From assembly GCF_022836935.1 (NCBI RefSeq), contig NZ_CP083239.1, forward strand, positions 1,054,001-1,118,000: DNA of 64,000 bases, read 5' to 3'. This document shows positions 45,809 to 56,572 of the stretch, in pieces. Each line of letters starts with the position of its first letter. Position 1 is the first letter of the stretch. A model generated the notes under the pieces. It had not been told where the DNA came from and did not search any database. It saw nothing but the letters and a program-made list of their open reading frames with translations. The DNA comes from Ancylobacter polymorphus. GTDB lineage: Bacteria; Pseudomonadota; Alphaproteobacteria; Rhizobiales; Xanthobacteraceae. A program made the position numbers and the translations under genes.

Positions 45809-47779
45809 TCAGCCGCGCGGCGACCGCGGCGGACGCCCGCCCGGTTTACCACCAGACGGCTTGCCCCCGGTGGGGCGACCACCGGAAGGCTTGCCACCGG
45901 CGGGGCGGCCACCTGCGGGTTTTCCGCCGAAGGACTTGCCGCCGAAGGATTTGCCGCCCGCGGGCTTGTCACCGAAGGATCGGCCACCCGGCTTGCCGCC
46001 CCCCGAACGCCCTTCCGGCCGGTCGGCGAAATTCTTGGCACCATAGCTCTTGCCGCCCGCCGGCCGGTCACCGAAGGAGCGGGCCGGGCGATCGCCGCGC
46101 GACGCGCGGTCACCACGGTCCTCGCGCGGCGGACGGTCGTCCCGCGCGGGCCGGTCGTCGCGGCTGCGGAACGGGCGCGCGCCCTCGGGGCGCGGGGCGC
46201 GCTCGCGGAAGGGGCGGTCGCCCTCGGGACGCTCGCGGCGGGGCGGGCGTTCGTCACCCTCCGCGCGCGGGCGGAAGCTGCGCGACTGCTCGGACTTCAC
46301 CCGGCCGCTATAGGGCCGGTCGCTGCCGGCGCCGCGGAAGGGGCGCTCTCCCTCCGTCCGCTGGGGACGCTCGCCGCGTTCGCGGAACGGGCGCGCGGGG
46401 CGCTCGCCACGCGGCGCGCGGTCGCCGCCTTCGTCGCGGCTACGGAAAGGACGCTCGGAACGTTCGCCCGCCTCGCCCTCGCGCTCGACACGCGGGCGGG
46501 AGGGGCGCGGCCCGCCGACCTTGCGGTCGCGGCTCTTGGCGCCGGCGCGGGCGGGACGCTCGCGGAAGGGACGCTCCTCGCGCTCGGCACCACTCTCCAT
46601 CTCACCGGCCCGCTCGGGCCGCTTGCGGAAGGTGCGCTCGCCGCCGCGCTCGCCAGCAGGAGCACCGGGACGCGCTCCGGTGCGCACGCTGGCGCGCTCC
46701 TCGTCACGGCGGACGCGGGCCGGGGCGGGCTCGGGCACGGGTTCGGTGGAGCGCACGCGCTGCACCAGCACCTTGCGGCCCTTGCGGTCGGCGACGACAC
46801 CGGCGGTCACGCTCTTGCCCTCGCCCGGCTCGGTGTCGATGGGCAGGCGACGGTGGCGGTCCTCCGCCCCTTCCGGCTTGGCGTAGCGCGCCTTGCCGGG
46901 CTTTGCCGGGCGCTTGGGCGCCTCGTCCTCGGCATGGTTGAACAGCGGCCCCTCGAAATCCGCGCCCGCCTGCTTGGCCAGCGCCTCGCCGAGCTGGTCG
47001 GCGAGAATGCGGGTGCGCACCTCCTCCGCCTCGCCCTGCGCCAGCTCGCCGAGCTGGAACGGGCCATAGGACAGGCGGATCAGCCGGTTCACGTCGAGCC
47101 CGAGCGAGCCGAGCACATTGCGCACTTCGCGGTTCTTGCCCTCGCGCAGCGCCAGGGTCAGCCACACATTGGCGCCCTGCACGCGGTCGAGCACCGCCTC
47201 GATCGGGCCATACTGCACCCCGTCGACGGTGACGCCGGCGATCAGCGCGTCGAGCTTGTCCTGGGTGATGTCGCCCTTGGCGCGCACGCGGTAGCGGCGG
47301 AGCCAGCCGGTTTCCGGCAGCTCCAGCACCCGCGAGAGCCCGCCATCATTGGTGAGCAGGATCAGCCCCTCGGTGTTGAGGTCGAGCCGGCCGACGGAGA
47401 CGAGGCGCGGCAGGCCGGGGGGCAGGATCTCGAACAGGGTCGGGCGCCCTTCCGGGTCGTAATTGGTCGTCACCACGCCCTTGGGCTTGTGGTAGAGAAA
47501 AAGCCGCGTGCGCTCGCGGTCGGGCAGCTTCGCCCCGTCGACGGTGATCTCGTCCTCGGCGGTGACGGTGCGGGCGGGGCTTTCCAGCACCTCGCCATTC
47601 ACCGCCACGCGCCCGGCGAGGATCCATTCCTCGATCTCGCGGCGCGAGCCGAGCCCGGCGCGGGCCACCACCTTGGCGACGCGCTCGGCCTCGCGCGGGC
47701 CGGCCTCCTCCGGCGCCGCCGGGCGGGCGGGGCGGGGGACGCGGTTGTGTTCCTTGCGGGGCGGCGTGTTTTTGGGCAT
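45809..47779 (-). CDS. rluB: RsuA/RluB-family pseudouridine synthase with a long disordered C-terminal tail
   Basis: rRNA pseudouridine synthase. An S4 RNA-binding domain (about 33-80) is followed by the catalytic domain with GRLDLNTEGLILLTNDG (catalytic D133) and GKNREVRNVLGSLGLDVNRL, up to about residue 275. Beyond that, some 380 residues are low complexity: Arg/Glu/Pro blocks with recurrent ERPFR, DRPAR and EDRG-type units, then tandem GGKPAGGKSF / GGRP-type hexapeptides to the end. E. coli RluB is about 290 aa, so this tail more than doubles the protein. The start is the ATG at 47779; the frame to 48097 lacks support. Confidence 0.92.
   Translation of the reverse strand: MPKNTPPRKEHNRVPRPARPAAPEEAGPREAERVAKVVARAGLGSRREIEEWILAGRVAVNGEVLESPARTVTAEDEITVDGAKLPDRERTRLFLYHKPKGVVTTNYDPEGRPTLFEILPPGLPRLVSVGRLDLNTEGLILLTNDGGLSRVLELPETGWLRRYRVRAKGDITQDKLDALIAGVTVDGVQYGPIEAVLDRVQGANVWLTLALREGKNREVRNVLGSLGLDVNRLIRLSYGPFQLGELAQGEAEEVRTRILADQLGEALAKQAGADFEGPLFNHAEDEAPKRPAKPGKARYAKPEGAEDRHRRLPIDTEPGEGKSVTAGVVADRKGRKVLVQRVRSTEPVPEPAPARVRRDEERASVRTGARPGAPAGERGGERTFRKRPERAGEMESGAEREERPFRERPARAGAKSRDRKVGGPRPSRPRVEREGEAGERSERPFRSRDEGGDRAPRGERPARPFRERGERPQRTEGERPFRGAGSDRPYSGRVKSEQSRSFRPRAEGDERPPRRERPEGDRPFRERAPRPEGARPFRSRDDRPARDDRPPREDRGDRASRGDRPARSFGDRPAGGKSYGAKNFADRPEGRSGGGKPGGRSFGDKPAGGKSFGGKSFGGKPAGGRPAGGKPSGGRPTGGKPSGGKPGGRPPRSPRG
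45840..46010 (-). repeat. Tandem coding repeats for Gly/Lys/Pro hexapeptides at the end of rluB
   Basis: About ten imperfect 15-18-base units encode GGKPxG, GGKSFG and GGRPxG motifs. Copies of GGCTTGCC, ACCGG and similar blocks recur. Slippage-prone and likely variable in length between strains. Confidence 0.75.
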
Positions 47780-47867
47780 GGGGATTGATCCGGTCTCCGG
47801 GCGGCGGGTGCTAGCATGTCCTGCGGGGGGATGCGAGCTTTTGGCGAGATTTCGGGCGAGCAGAGCC

Positions 47868-48347
47868 TTGACGAGCGACGATTGCGACGCCAGCGGCCGG
47901 GCACGCCGCGACTTCATGCAGCTGGCCCTCGATGAGGCGGCGCGTGCCGCTGCCCGCGGCGAGGTGCCGGTGGGCGCGGTGCTGGTGCGCGCCGGCGAGG
48001 TGCTGGCCGCCGACGGCAACCGCACGCGCGAACTCTCCGACCCCACCGCCCACGCGGAAATACTGGTGCTGCGCGCCGGGGCCGCGCGCCTCGGCAATGA
48101 CCGGCTCGGCGAGTGCGATCTCTACGTCACGCTGGAGCCCTGCACCATGTGCGCGGCGGCGATTTCCTTCGCCCGGCTGCGGCGGGTCTATTATGGCGCC
48201 GCCGATCCCAAGGGCGGGGCGGTGGAGAGCGGCGTGCGCTTCTTCGCCCAGCCCACCTGCCACCACCGGCCGGAGGTCTATGGCGGCTTCCGCGAGCGCG
48301 AATCGGCGCAGATTCTGCGGGATTTCTTCGCCGGGCGGCGGGGATAA
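47868..48347 (+). CDS. tadA: tRNA-specific adenosine deaminase TadA
   Basis: Zn-dependent deaminase making inosine-34 in tRNA-Arg(ACG). The zinc ligands are H62 with catalytic E64 (AHAE) and C92-x2-C95 (EPCTMC). The 159-aa form begins at TTG 47868, which gives the usual short N-terminal helix before MQLALDEAARAA; the ATG at 47916 would cut that helix short. The long upstream open frame overlaps rluB on the other strand and is not coding. It diverges from rluB. Confidence 0.9.
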   Translation: MTSDDCDASGRARRDFMQLALDEAARAAARGEVPVGAVLVRAGEVLAADGNRTRELSDPTAHAEILVLRAGAARLGNDRLGECDLYVTLEPCTMCAAAISFARLRRVYYGAADPKGGAVESGVRFFAQPTCHHRPEVYGGFRERESAQILRDFFAGRRG

Positions 48348-48350
48348 GAC

Positions 48351-49361
48351 CTAGCCCAGCACCGCCTCCAGCCGGCGCTTCACCTCGTCCTTGACCGGCT
48401 CGGCGGCTTTCAGGATGGCGGCGGCGCGGAAGAAATCCAGCACGCGGAAATCATGCACGTTGGGGCGGATGAGAATGTCCGGCGCGCCCGCCTTCAGCTT
48501 CTCGCCGACAATGGAGGACGCCATGATCTGCAGCGTGGCGAACATCGCCTCGAAGGGTGCGGGCACGCCGCGCGTCTCGGTGCCGTGGCCGCCGGTGATG
48601 TCGACCGCGATCACCACATCGGCGCGGCTGCGCAAAAGGTCGAAGGGCAGCGGGTTCACTGCCCCGCCATCCACCAGCGTGTGGCCGTCATGCTGCACCG
48701 GGCGGATGAGACCGGGAATGGCGAGAGAGGCCGCCAGCGCCGGGCGGATCGGCCCCGCTGTGAAGGTGCGCTCGCAGCGCTCCCAATAATCGGTGGCCAC
48801 CACCCGCAGCGGAATGGACAGTTCCTCGAACGTGTCGGGCACCATCTTGGGCAGGAAGCCGCCGATGAAGCGCTCGGCGTCGATCAGCACCGGATTGCCC
48901 AGCCCGGCGCCGAACAGGTCGGCGATGCGCCCGACACGGGCGGCGAGCAGGCGCTTCATCACCTCGCCGCGATTCTTCAGCGTGTGAGTGACGAGATGGC
49001 GGATGTCGCGCGCCGGCATGCCGGCGGCATAGACGCTGGCGAACAACGCCCCGATCGACGCCCCCGCCATGGCGGTCGGCCGAAGGCCGAGATCGTCCAG
49101 CGCTTCCAGAACCAGAATATGCGAGAGGCCGCGCGCCCCGCCCGACCCCAGCGCCACGCCCAGCGTCGGCCCGCCGGGCCCGGCCACGCCGGGCACGGGC
49201 GGGGAGACAGGGGCACCGGAGACCGGACTGCCCGGCGAGGACATCACCGCGCCGCCCGCCTCTTCCTTCCCCGCCTTGCGCGCGGCGGGAGGCGGCGCTT
49301 CCGCCTCCGGGGCGGGATCGGCCGGCACCCGCCGACGCCGGCTGTGAGGGAAATCGTCCAT
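48351..49361 (-). CDS. Patatin-like phospholipase (RssA family)
   Basis: A 336-residue hydrolase with the patatin Ser/Asp dyad: oxyanion GSGGARG, nucleophile GASIG (GxSxG), and the late DGGAVNPLPFD with the Asp. The first 65 residues are Arg/Pro/Glu/Ala-rich and probably disordered. It belongs to the RssA/YchK group of small bacterial patatins, whose physiological lipid is unknown. The ATG at 49361 (MDDFPHSRRRR) is chosen. It converges with tadA, the stops only three bases apart. Confidence 0.88.
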   Translation of the reverse strand: MDDFPHSRRRRVPADPAPEAEAPPPAARKAGKEEAGGAVMSSPGSPVSGAPVSPPVPGVAGPGGPTLGVALGSGGARGLSHILVLEALDDLGLRPTAMAGASIGALFASVYAAGMPARDIRHLVTHTLKNRGEVMKRLLAARVGRIADLFGAGLGNPVLIDAERFIGGFLPKMVPDTFEELSIPLRVVATDYWERCERTFTAGPIRPALAASLAIPGLIRPVQHDGHTLVDGGAVNPLPFDLLRSRADVVIAVDITGGHGTETRGVPAPFEAMFATLQIMASSIVGEKLKAGAPDILIRPNVHDFRVLDFFRAAAILKAAEPVKDEVKRRLEAVLG

Positions 49362-49511
49362 CGTTCTGCCCATCTGCCGCGTTCCGGGGAGGCGGCTCCT
49401 CCGCAAGGCGCGCCGGTTCTGCCACGCAGGCGCGGCAATTCTTTGAACATGGGCACGCCGGTGCGGGGCCGCCAGAGCGCGCGGCGGGCAAAATGCCCGC
49501 GCGGGCTACGC

Positions 49512-50777
49512 TCAGCCGGCCAGCGCGCGCCAGGCGATGTCGTGGCGGCAGAAGCCTTCCGGCCAGTCGATGCGGGCGACGGCGTCATAGGCCCGCTCGC
49601 GCGCCTCGGCGACATTGGCGCCGACGGCGGTGACGTTCAGCACCCGGCCGCCATTGGCGACGATATCCTCGCCCGAACGGCGCGTGCCGGCATGGAACAC
49701 CTTCACGCCGGGAATGGTCTCGGCCGCCTCCAGCCCGCCAATGCGCGAGCCCTTGCCATAAGCGCCGGGATAGCCCTTCGTCGCCATGACCACGGAAATC
49801 GCCGCGTCGGGCTTCAGCGGCACCGGCTGGTCCTCCAGCCGCCCGGTCGCCACGGCGGCGAGCAGCGGCAGCAGGTCGCCCTCCATCCGCATCATCAGCA
49901 CCTGGCATTCCGGGTCGCCGAAGCGGACATTGTATTCGATCAGCTTCGGCCCCTCGCTGGTGATCATCAGCCCGGCGAACAGCACGCCGCGAAACGGGCT
50001 CGCCGCATCGGCCAGCGCGCGGGCGGTGGGCTTGACGATCTCATGCAGGGTGCGCCGCTCCATCTCGGCGGTGAAGACCGGCGCGGGCGAATAGGCGCCC
50101 ATGCCGCCGGTGTTCGGCCCCTCGTCATTGTCGAAGGCGCGCTTGTGGTCCTGCGCCGAGCCAAAGGGCAGCACGGTCTCGCCATCGACCAGGCAGAAGA
50201 ACGAGACTTCCTCGCCCTCCAGAAACTCCTCGATCAGGATTTCCGTACCGGCGCCGCCCATGGCGAACACCTCGTCAATGCCCGCGAGCGCCTCGTCCAG
50301 CGTCATCGCCACGATCACGCCCTTGCCGGCCATCAGCCCGTCGGCCTTGAGCACGATCGGCGCGCCATGGTGCTGGACGAAGGCGCGGGCGCCTTCCACA
50401 TCGGTGAAGCGGCCGAAGGCGGCGGTGGGAATGGCGTGCGCCTTGCACAATTCCTTGGTGAACAGCTTGGAGCCTTCCAGCTGCGCCGCCACACGGCGCG
50501 GGCCGAACACGGCGATGCCCTCACTGATCAGCCGGTCGGCGATGCCGTCCACCAGCGGCGCCTCCGGCCCGACGACGACGAGGTCGATCTTCTCGGCAAG
50601 GCACAGGGTGACGATGGCGTCATGGTCGTCCAGCGGCACGCCGTCAAAGCAGGTGGCGAATTCGGCGATGCCGGGATTGCCGGGCAGCGCGAAGAAGGCC
50701 CCCATGAGCGGGCTCTGCGCCAGCTTCCAGGCGAGGGCATGCTCGCGGCCCCCCGAGCCGAGCAGAAGAACGTTCAT
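49512..50777 (-). CDS. purD: Phosphoribosylamine--glycine ligase
   Basis: ATP-grasp enzyme of purine synthesis forming GAR from phosphoribosylamine, glycine and [25 protein letters not shown] is the family N-terminus, followed by [29 protein letters not shown] and [17 protein letters not shown] near the metal site. The 421-aa length is normal. It stands alone between the patatin gene and a repeat cluster. Confidence 0.97.
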   Translation of the reverse strand: MNVLLLGSGGREHALAWKLAQSPLMGAFFALPGNPGIAEFATCFDGVPLDDHDAIVTLCLAEKIDLVVVGPEAPLVDGIADRLISEGIAVFGPRRVAAQLEGSKLFTKELCKAHAIPTAAFGRFTDVEGARAFVQHHGAPIVLKADGLMAGKGVIVAMTLDEALAGIDEVFAMGGAGTEILIEEFLEGEEVSFFCLVDGETVLPFGSAQDHKRAFDNDEGPNTGGMGAYSPAPVFTAEMERRTLHEIVKPTARALADAASPFRGVLFAGLMITSEGPKLIEYNVRFGDPECQVLMMRMEGDLLPLLAAVATGRLEDQPVPLKPDAAISVVMATKGYPGAYGKGSRIGGLEAAETIPGVKVFHAGTRRSGEDIVANGGRVLNVTAVGANVAEARERAYDAVARIDWPEGFCRHDIAWRALAG

Positions 50778-50879
50778 GCGGCAAACCTCCAGCGCCCCGA
50801 CATGGCGTTTCGCCTAAACGTTCGGGCGGCGAGGGGCAAGGGGGAGGGCGAAAGGGAGCGAGGTCGCGACACGATCGAC

Positions 50880-50989
50880 CATCCTTCGAGGCGCGGGCGT
50901 TGCCCGCGCACCTCAGGATGACGTCCCACCAAGGCGGTTCGCCACGCCCGTCATGCTGAGGTGCGAGCAAAGCGAGCTTCGAAGCACGC
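50880..50989. repeat. REP-type palindromic repeats, family B (copies 2 and 3, inverted pair)
   Basis: Copy 2 (50880-50922) reads CATCCTTCGAGGC ... CACCTCAGGATGAC; copy 3 (50950-50989) is inverted, GTCATGCTGAGGTGC ... CTTCGAAGCACGC. Both lie between purD and the macB stop. Confidence 0.75.
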
Positions 50990-50996
50990 AGCCCGT

Positions 50997-52994
<1,998 letters not shown>

Positions 52995-52998
52995 CGGC

Positions 52999-54201
52999 TC
53001 AGCCCAGGCGCGGCGGCATGGGGGGACGCCCACCGCCGGGCCGCGCTGCCGCCGGCGGCGCGTTGGTGCCTGTGATCACCGTCTCGCCGGGCTGGAGCCC
53101 CTCGGTGATCTCGGTCTGGCTGCGGTTGGACAGGCCGGTCTTCACCGCGCGCTCCTGCGGCCCCTCAGGGGTGAGCACCCGCACGCTCTGGCTGCCATCG
53201 CGGGCGGTGCGGATCGCCGGGGTCGGCACCAGCTTCACGCCCTTGGCCTCGCCGAGACGGAAGAACACCTGCGCCGTCATGTCGGTCATCAGCATCAGGT
53301 CGTCGTTCGGCACGTCGATCAGCACATTGTAGAGCACCACGTCGTTGACGATGGTCGGCGTCGGCTCGATCTGCCGCACCGTGCCGCGCCAGCGCCGCTC
53401 CGGCAGGCCGAGCGTGGAAAACGAGGCCGGCGTGCCGACGGTGATGCGCGGAATGTCGCCTTCCGCCACCTGCGCCGTCACCGTCATGGTCTGCAAATCG
53501 GCGATGCGCAGCACGATGGGCGCGGACTGGTTGGCGTTCAGCGTGGCGCCCTCGCGGGCGGTGATGGAAACGACCGTGCCGTCCATCGGCGCGTAGATCT
53601 TGGTGTAGCCGAGATTGGCGAGGTCACCGTCGAGCGTCGCCTGCGTCTGCGCGATCTGCGCCTTCAGCGCGTCGATCTTGGCCTCGCTGATCCGCTCGGT
53701 CGCCTCGGCGGCGTCGGCCGCGTCCTTGCTGCCGGACTGGTTCTTCAGCAATTGCTGGGCGCGCTCGTTGCGCAGCCGGTCGAGGGTGAGCTGCGCCTGC
53801 GCCTGCGCCAGCTGGGCGCGCAGATTTTCGAGGCTGGCGCGGTCGCCGGCGACGCGGGTCTGGTAGACGGTGGGGTCGATCTCGGCGAGAAGGTCGCCCT
53901 TCTTCACCATGTCGCCGACATCGGGGTGGATGGTGCGCAGCTGGCCGGAAACCTGCGTGCCGACATCGACATAGGTCTTGGGCTGCATCTTCGCGATGGC
54001 GTTGACGCTGGTTTCGATGTCGCCGAGCGCGACCACCGCCGTCTGGAAGGCTGGCGCCGCCGCCGGCGTCTCGACGCGGGTGTAGGCGGTATAGCCGGCG
54101 CCGGCCAGCAGCAGGGCGGCGAGCAGCCACGGCCAGCGGCGACGGCGCCGTCGACGCGTCGTCCTCTCTCCCGTCCAGCCTGTTTCCGCCTTCTGCAGCA
54201 T
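52999..54201 (-). CDS. macA: MacA-like periplasmic adaptor (membrane fusion protein)
   Basis: A 400-residue adaptor with an N-terminal anchor helix (RRWPWLLAALLLAGAGYTAYTRV), a biotinyl/lipoyl half (VSGQLRTIHPDVGDMVKKGDLLAEIDPTVYQTR), a coiled-coil hairpin (about 115-205, heptad-rich LENLRAQLAQAQAQL...) and a beta-barrel (TITAREGATLNANQ and onwards). A Pro/Gly tail ends it. First gene of the macA-macB operon. Confidence 0.93.
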   Translation of the reverse strand: MLQKAETGWTGERTTRRRRRRRWPWLLAALLLAGAGYTAYTRVETPAAAPAFQTAVVALGDIETSVNAIAKMQPKTYVDVGTQVSGQLRTIHPDVGDMVKKGDLLAEIDPTVYQTRVAGDRASLENLRAQLAQAQAQLTLDRLRNERAQQLLKNQSGSKDAADAAEATERISEAKIDALKAQIAQTQATLDGDLANLGYTKIYAPMDGTVVSITAREGATLNANQSAPIVLRIADLQTMTVTAQVAEGDIPRITVGTPASFSTLGLPERRWRGTVRQIEPTPTIVNDVVLYNVLIDVPNDDLMLMTDMTAQVFFRLGEAKGVKLVPTPAIRTARDGSQSVRVLTPEGPQERAVKTGLSNRSQTEITEGLQPGETVITGTNAPPAAARPGGGRPPMPPRLG

Positions 54202-54297
54202 GTCGCCCGGTCCTCCTCGGCCTCAGGCGTAAGACCCAAGTCCCGGCGAACAAAGTGAATTCGCGGTAATGATGAGGCGACAAGCCGCCCGGCGCGC

Positions 54298-54492
54298 TCA
54301 GGAATCGTTCGGCCGGTACTCGCCCGTGGCGGGGTCGCGGCGCAGCGTCGCACGCGGGTCGAGCGTGCCAGCCTTCTCCGCCCGGCGCTGGGCGTCGAGC
54401 TCGGCATTCACCCGGCGCGATTCACGCGCCAGCACCTTCGCGAGGGCAGCGGTGCCGAGCGCACCGAGGGCAAGAATGAACAAAGGCGGCAT
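54298..54492 (-). CDS. Small single-helix membrane protein of unknown function
   Basis: A 64-residue protein: one N-terminal hydrophobic helix (PPLFILALGALGTAALAKVLA), then a charged helix (RESRRVNAELDAQRRAEKAG) and the ending LRRDPATGEYRPNDS. Such small proteins with an R-D-P-x-T-G-x-Y ending occur in Rhizobiales as far as I recall, without a known role. The ATG at 54492 starts right at the helix; the frame extends upstream to 54552. It lies 38 bases after the S49 peptidase gene, same strand. Confidence 0.6.
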   Translation of the reverse strand: MPPLFILALGALGTAALAKVLARESRRVNAELDAQRRAEKAGTLDPRATLRRDPATGEYRPNDS

Positions 54493-54530
54493 CGACGTTT
54501 TCCGGGTGATTTCCGAGCGTCTGCCGGGCG

Positions 54531-55448
54531 TCAGAGCCCGAAGCGGGCCCATAATGCCCGTTCCTCTGCGGCGGAAATGAGGGCCTGCGCCGCCCCGGCG
54601 CCGATCTCCGCTGCCGGCCCTTCGCCCAGCGCGGCCGCGACGCCCAAGCCCACACCCACGCCGGGCGAGCGGCGGCCGAACAGGCCCGCCTTCACCTCGA
54701 TCAGGGGCGTGCGGACATTCTCGCCATAGCGGGCGCGCAGAAAGCCCCTGAGATCGCCGAGCGCGTCGACCAGGCCCAGCTCCTGCGCCTGCGGCGCCGC
54801 CCAGAATTCGCCGGAGAACAGCGTGTCGTCATCGCCCGAGAGCACATCACCGCGCCGCGCCTTCACCAGCGCCACGAAGGCGGCATGGATTTCCTGCTGC
54901 AGGGCTTTGAGCCGCTCGACATCCTCCGGCTTTTCCGGCTGGAACGGGTCGAGCATCACCTTGCGGGTGCCGGCGGTATAGACGCGGCGCTCGATGCCGA
55001 GCTTTTCCAGCGCGGCGGGAAAGCCGAAGCCGGCGCTGACCACGCCGATGGAACCGACAATGGCGAAATCGTCGGCGACAATCTCGTCGGCCGCGCAGGC
55101 CAGCATATAGCCGCCCGAGGCCGCGACATCCTCGACGAAGGCGATCACCGGCAGCTGCTTCTCCGCCGCCAGCGCGCGGATGCGCTTGTAGACGAGGTGC
55201 GACTGTGTCGGCGCGCCGCCGGGCGAATTGATCACCAGCGCCACCGCCTTCGCCCCCTTCACCGCGAAGGCGCGCTCCAGCGCCCGCGCCGTGTTGGCGA
55301 AGGTGATGCCGGGGCGGAACGGGCTCGCCATGCCGATCGCCCCGGTGAGCCGCACCACCGGCACCACGGGCGTGCCGCCGCGCAGCTTGGCGGGCAGGAA
55401 GGGATCGAGGCGGCGGCGAAGGTCGGAGAGGAAGGATGAAGTGGCCAT
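54531..55448 (-). CDS. S49-family serine peptidase (SohB/SppA-like), soluble
   Basis: A 305-residue S49 peptidase without an N-terminal membrane helix. The nucleophile Ser is in FVEDVAASGGYMLACAADEIVAD and the base Lys in VYTAGTRKVMLDPFQPEKPEDV; AIVGSIGVVSAGFGF follows. The tail is Gly/Ala-rich. It is a second member beside the anchored SppA at 30986; a role in degrading cytoplasmic or released peptides is inferred. The 62 bases between it and the next minus-strand gene show no terminator. Confidence 0.88.
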   Translation of the reverse strand: MATSSFLSDLRRRLDPFLPAKLRGGTPVVPVVRLTGAIGMASPFRPGITFANTARALERAFAVKGAKAVALVINSPGGAPTQSHLVYKRIRALAAEKQLPVIAFVEDVAASGGYMLACAADEIVADDFAIVGSIGVVSAGFGFPAALEKLGIERRVYTAGTRKVMLDPFQPEKPEDVERLKALQQEIHAAFVALVKARRGDVLSGDDDTLFSGEFWAAPQAQELGLVDALGDLRGFLRARYGENVRTPLIEVKAGLFGRRSPGVGVGLGVAAALGEGPAAEIGAGAAQALISAAEERALWARFGL

Positions 55449-55511
55449 ACGCTACAGATAGGGTGGGTTCCGCATTTGCTCAATGACCGCGCGCAGGCTT
55501 GTGACGCAGCG

Positions 55512-56297
55512 TCAGCCGGGGCCGATCGCACGCCCCTCGCGCAGCACCTGTTCCGCCGCCGCGCTTGGCCGGCCGGCCTCGTCCGCCAGCACAAAGCCGG
55601 GCAGGAAGGCGGGGGGCGTGCGCCGGCCCTTCACCGCACCGATCAGCAGCCGGTGCGCCGGTGCGCCGGGGCCGGGATGCACCGGGCGGATCGTCACGGC
55701 ACCGAAACGGCCCTTCAGCCCCTCCAGCAGCGCCTCGATCGCCTCCGGCCGGTGGATCAGCGCCAGCCGCCCGCCGGGGGCGAGCAGCCGCTCCGCCGCG
55801 CGCAGCCAGATCGTGACATCGGCATCGGCGATGGCATGGGCGAGCGCGCGGCCCGCATGCGGCGAGAGGCGGTGGCGGGCGGGATCGTTGAAGGGCGGGT
55901 TCATCAGCACGAGATCGGCGGCGCGGGCGGGCGGCTCCGGCGGCCCGGAGGGACGGCCGAGCGTGGCGACATCGGCATCGACCACCCGCACCCGCCCCGA
56001 CAGGTCGGGCGACTGCCGGGCGGCGTTGCGGAGGGCGAGGCCGGCAAGTTCCGGCACGATCTCGACCAGCGTCACCTGCGCCGCCGGCACCCGCACGGCA
56101 TAGGCAAGGCCCGCCGCGCCAACCCCGGCGCCGAGATCGACCACGCGCGCCGCCTCCGGCGCGCTCGCCGCCAGCAGCATGGCGTCATGCCCGGCGCGAT
56201 GGCCGCGCGGCGGTTGCAGCAGCTGCAGCCGCCCGCCGAGAAAGGCGTCGTCGGTCAGGGCGTCGCCGGCCGGCGCCGCCTCGGTGCCGACGCTCAT
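55512..56297 (-). CDS. TrmN6-like SAM-dependent methyltransferase
   Basis: A 261-residue Rossmann methyltransferase. The SAM loop is VVDLGAGVGAAGLAYAVR (about 53-70) and the catalytic motif NPPFNDP (about 135-141), the N-P-P-F pattern of N6-adenine methylation as in TrmN6 (tRNA1-Val A37). The N-terminal QPPRGHRAGHDAMLLAAS is the family opening. tRNA is the likely substrate but this is not proven. The ATG overlaps the stop of the small DUF2007 gene. Confidence 0.85.
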   Translation of the reverse strand: MSVGTEAAPAGDALTDDAFLGGRLQLLQPPRGHRAGHDAMLLAASAPEAARVVDLGAGVGAAGLAYAVRVPAAQVTLVEIVPELAGLALRNAARQSPDLSGRVRVVDADVATLGRPSGPPEPPARAADLVLMNPPFNDPARHRLSPHAGRALAHAIADADVTIWLRAAERLLAPGGRLALIHRPEAIEALLEGLKGRFGAVTIRPVHPGPGAPAHRLLIGAVKGRRTPPAFLPGFVLADEAGRPSAAAEQVLREGRAIGPG

Positions 56298-56518
56298 GGC
56301 GCGACGAGCGCGGCGCCGAAGCCGGCGCCGTCCAGCAGCGCGCGCGCCTCGCCTTCGCGCTCGTCCTCCACCAGCAGCCGGCGCGGCAGCAGGCCGATCG
56401 AGCCCTCCATCACGCTCATATGCTGGTCGAGCACGAGATGACCGATGCCGGCGCTGTCGAGCAGGGCGGCGATGGCGGAGAGGAGGACGATGTCATTGGT
56501 CCGCAGGATTTCACGCAT
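56294..56518 (-). CDS. DUF2007 domain protein
   Basis: A 74-residue protein with the DUF2007 fold: MREILRTNDIVLLSAIAALLDSAGI, then a beta strand LVLDQHMSVMEGSIGLLPRRLLV, ending with EDEREGEARALLDGAG. Such proteins resemble small regulatory ligand-binding modules; function unknown. It overlaps the methyltransferase gene by four bases. Confidence 0.8.
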   Translation of the reverse strand: MREILRTNDIVLLSAIAALLDSAGIGHLVLDQHMSVMEGSIGLLPRRLLVEDEREGEARALLDGAGFGAALVAP

Positions 56519-56572
56519 CGCCCATATGAGGCAGCAAGCCGGCCGGCTGGCAAGCGACCCGTGCGGGCGGCG

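Noticed and set aside
45683..47788. Plus-strand open frame of 701 codons opposite rsmD and rluB
   Set aside because: It mirrors the repetitive rluB tail and is Ala/Gly/Leu-rich without any motif; the minus-strand genes carry clear catalytic motifs.
48453..50921. Plus-strand open frame of 822 codons opposite the patatin gene and purD
   Set aside because: Antisense to two conserved enzymes; no recognisable domain, His/Arg/Gly-rich shadow.
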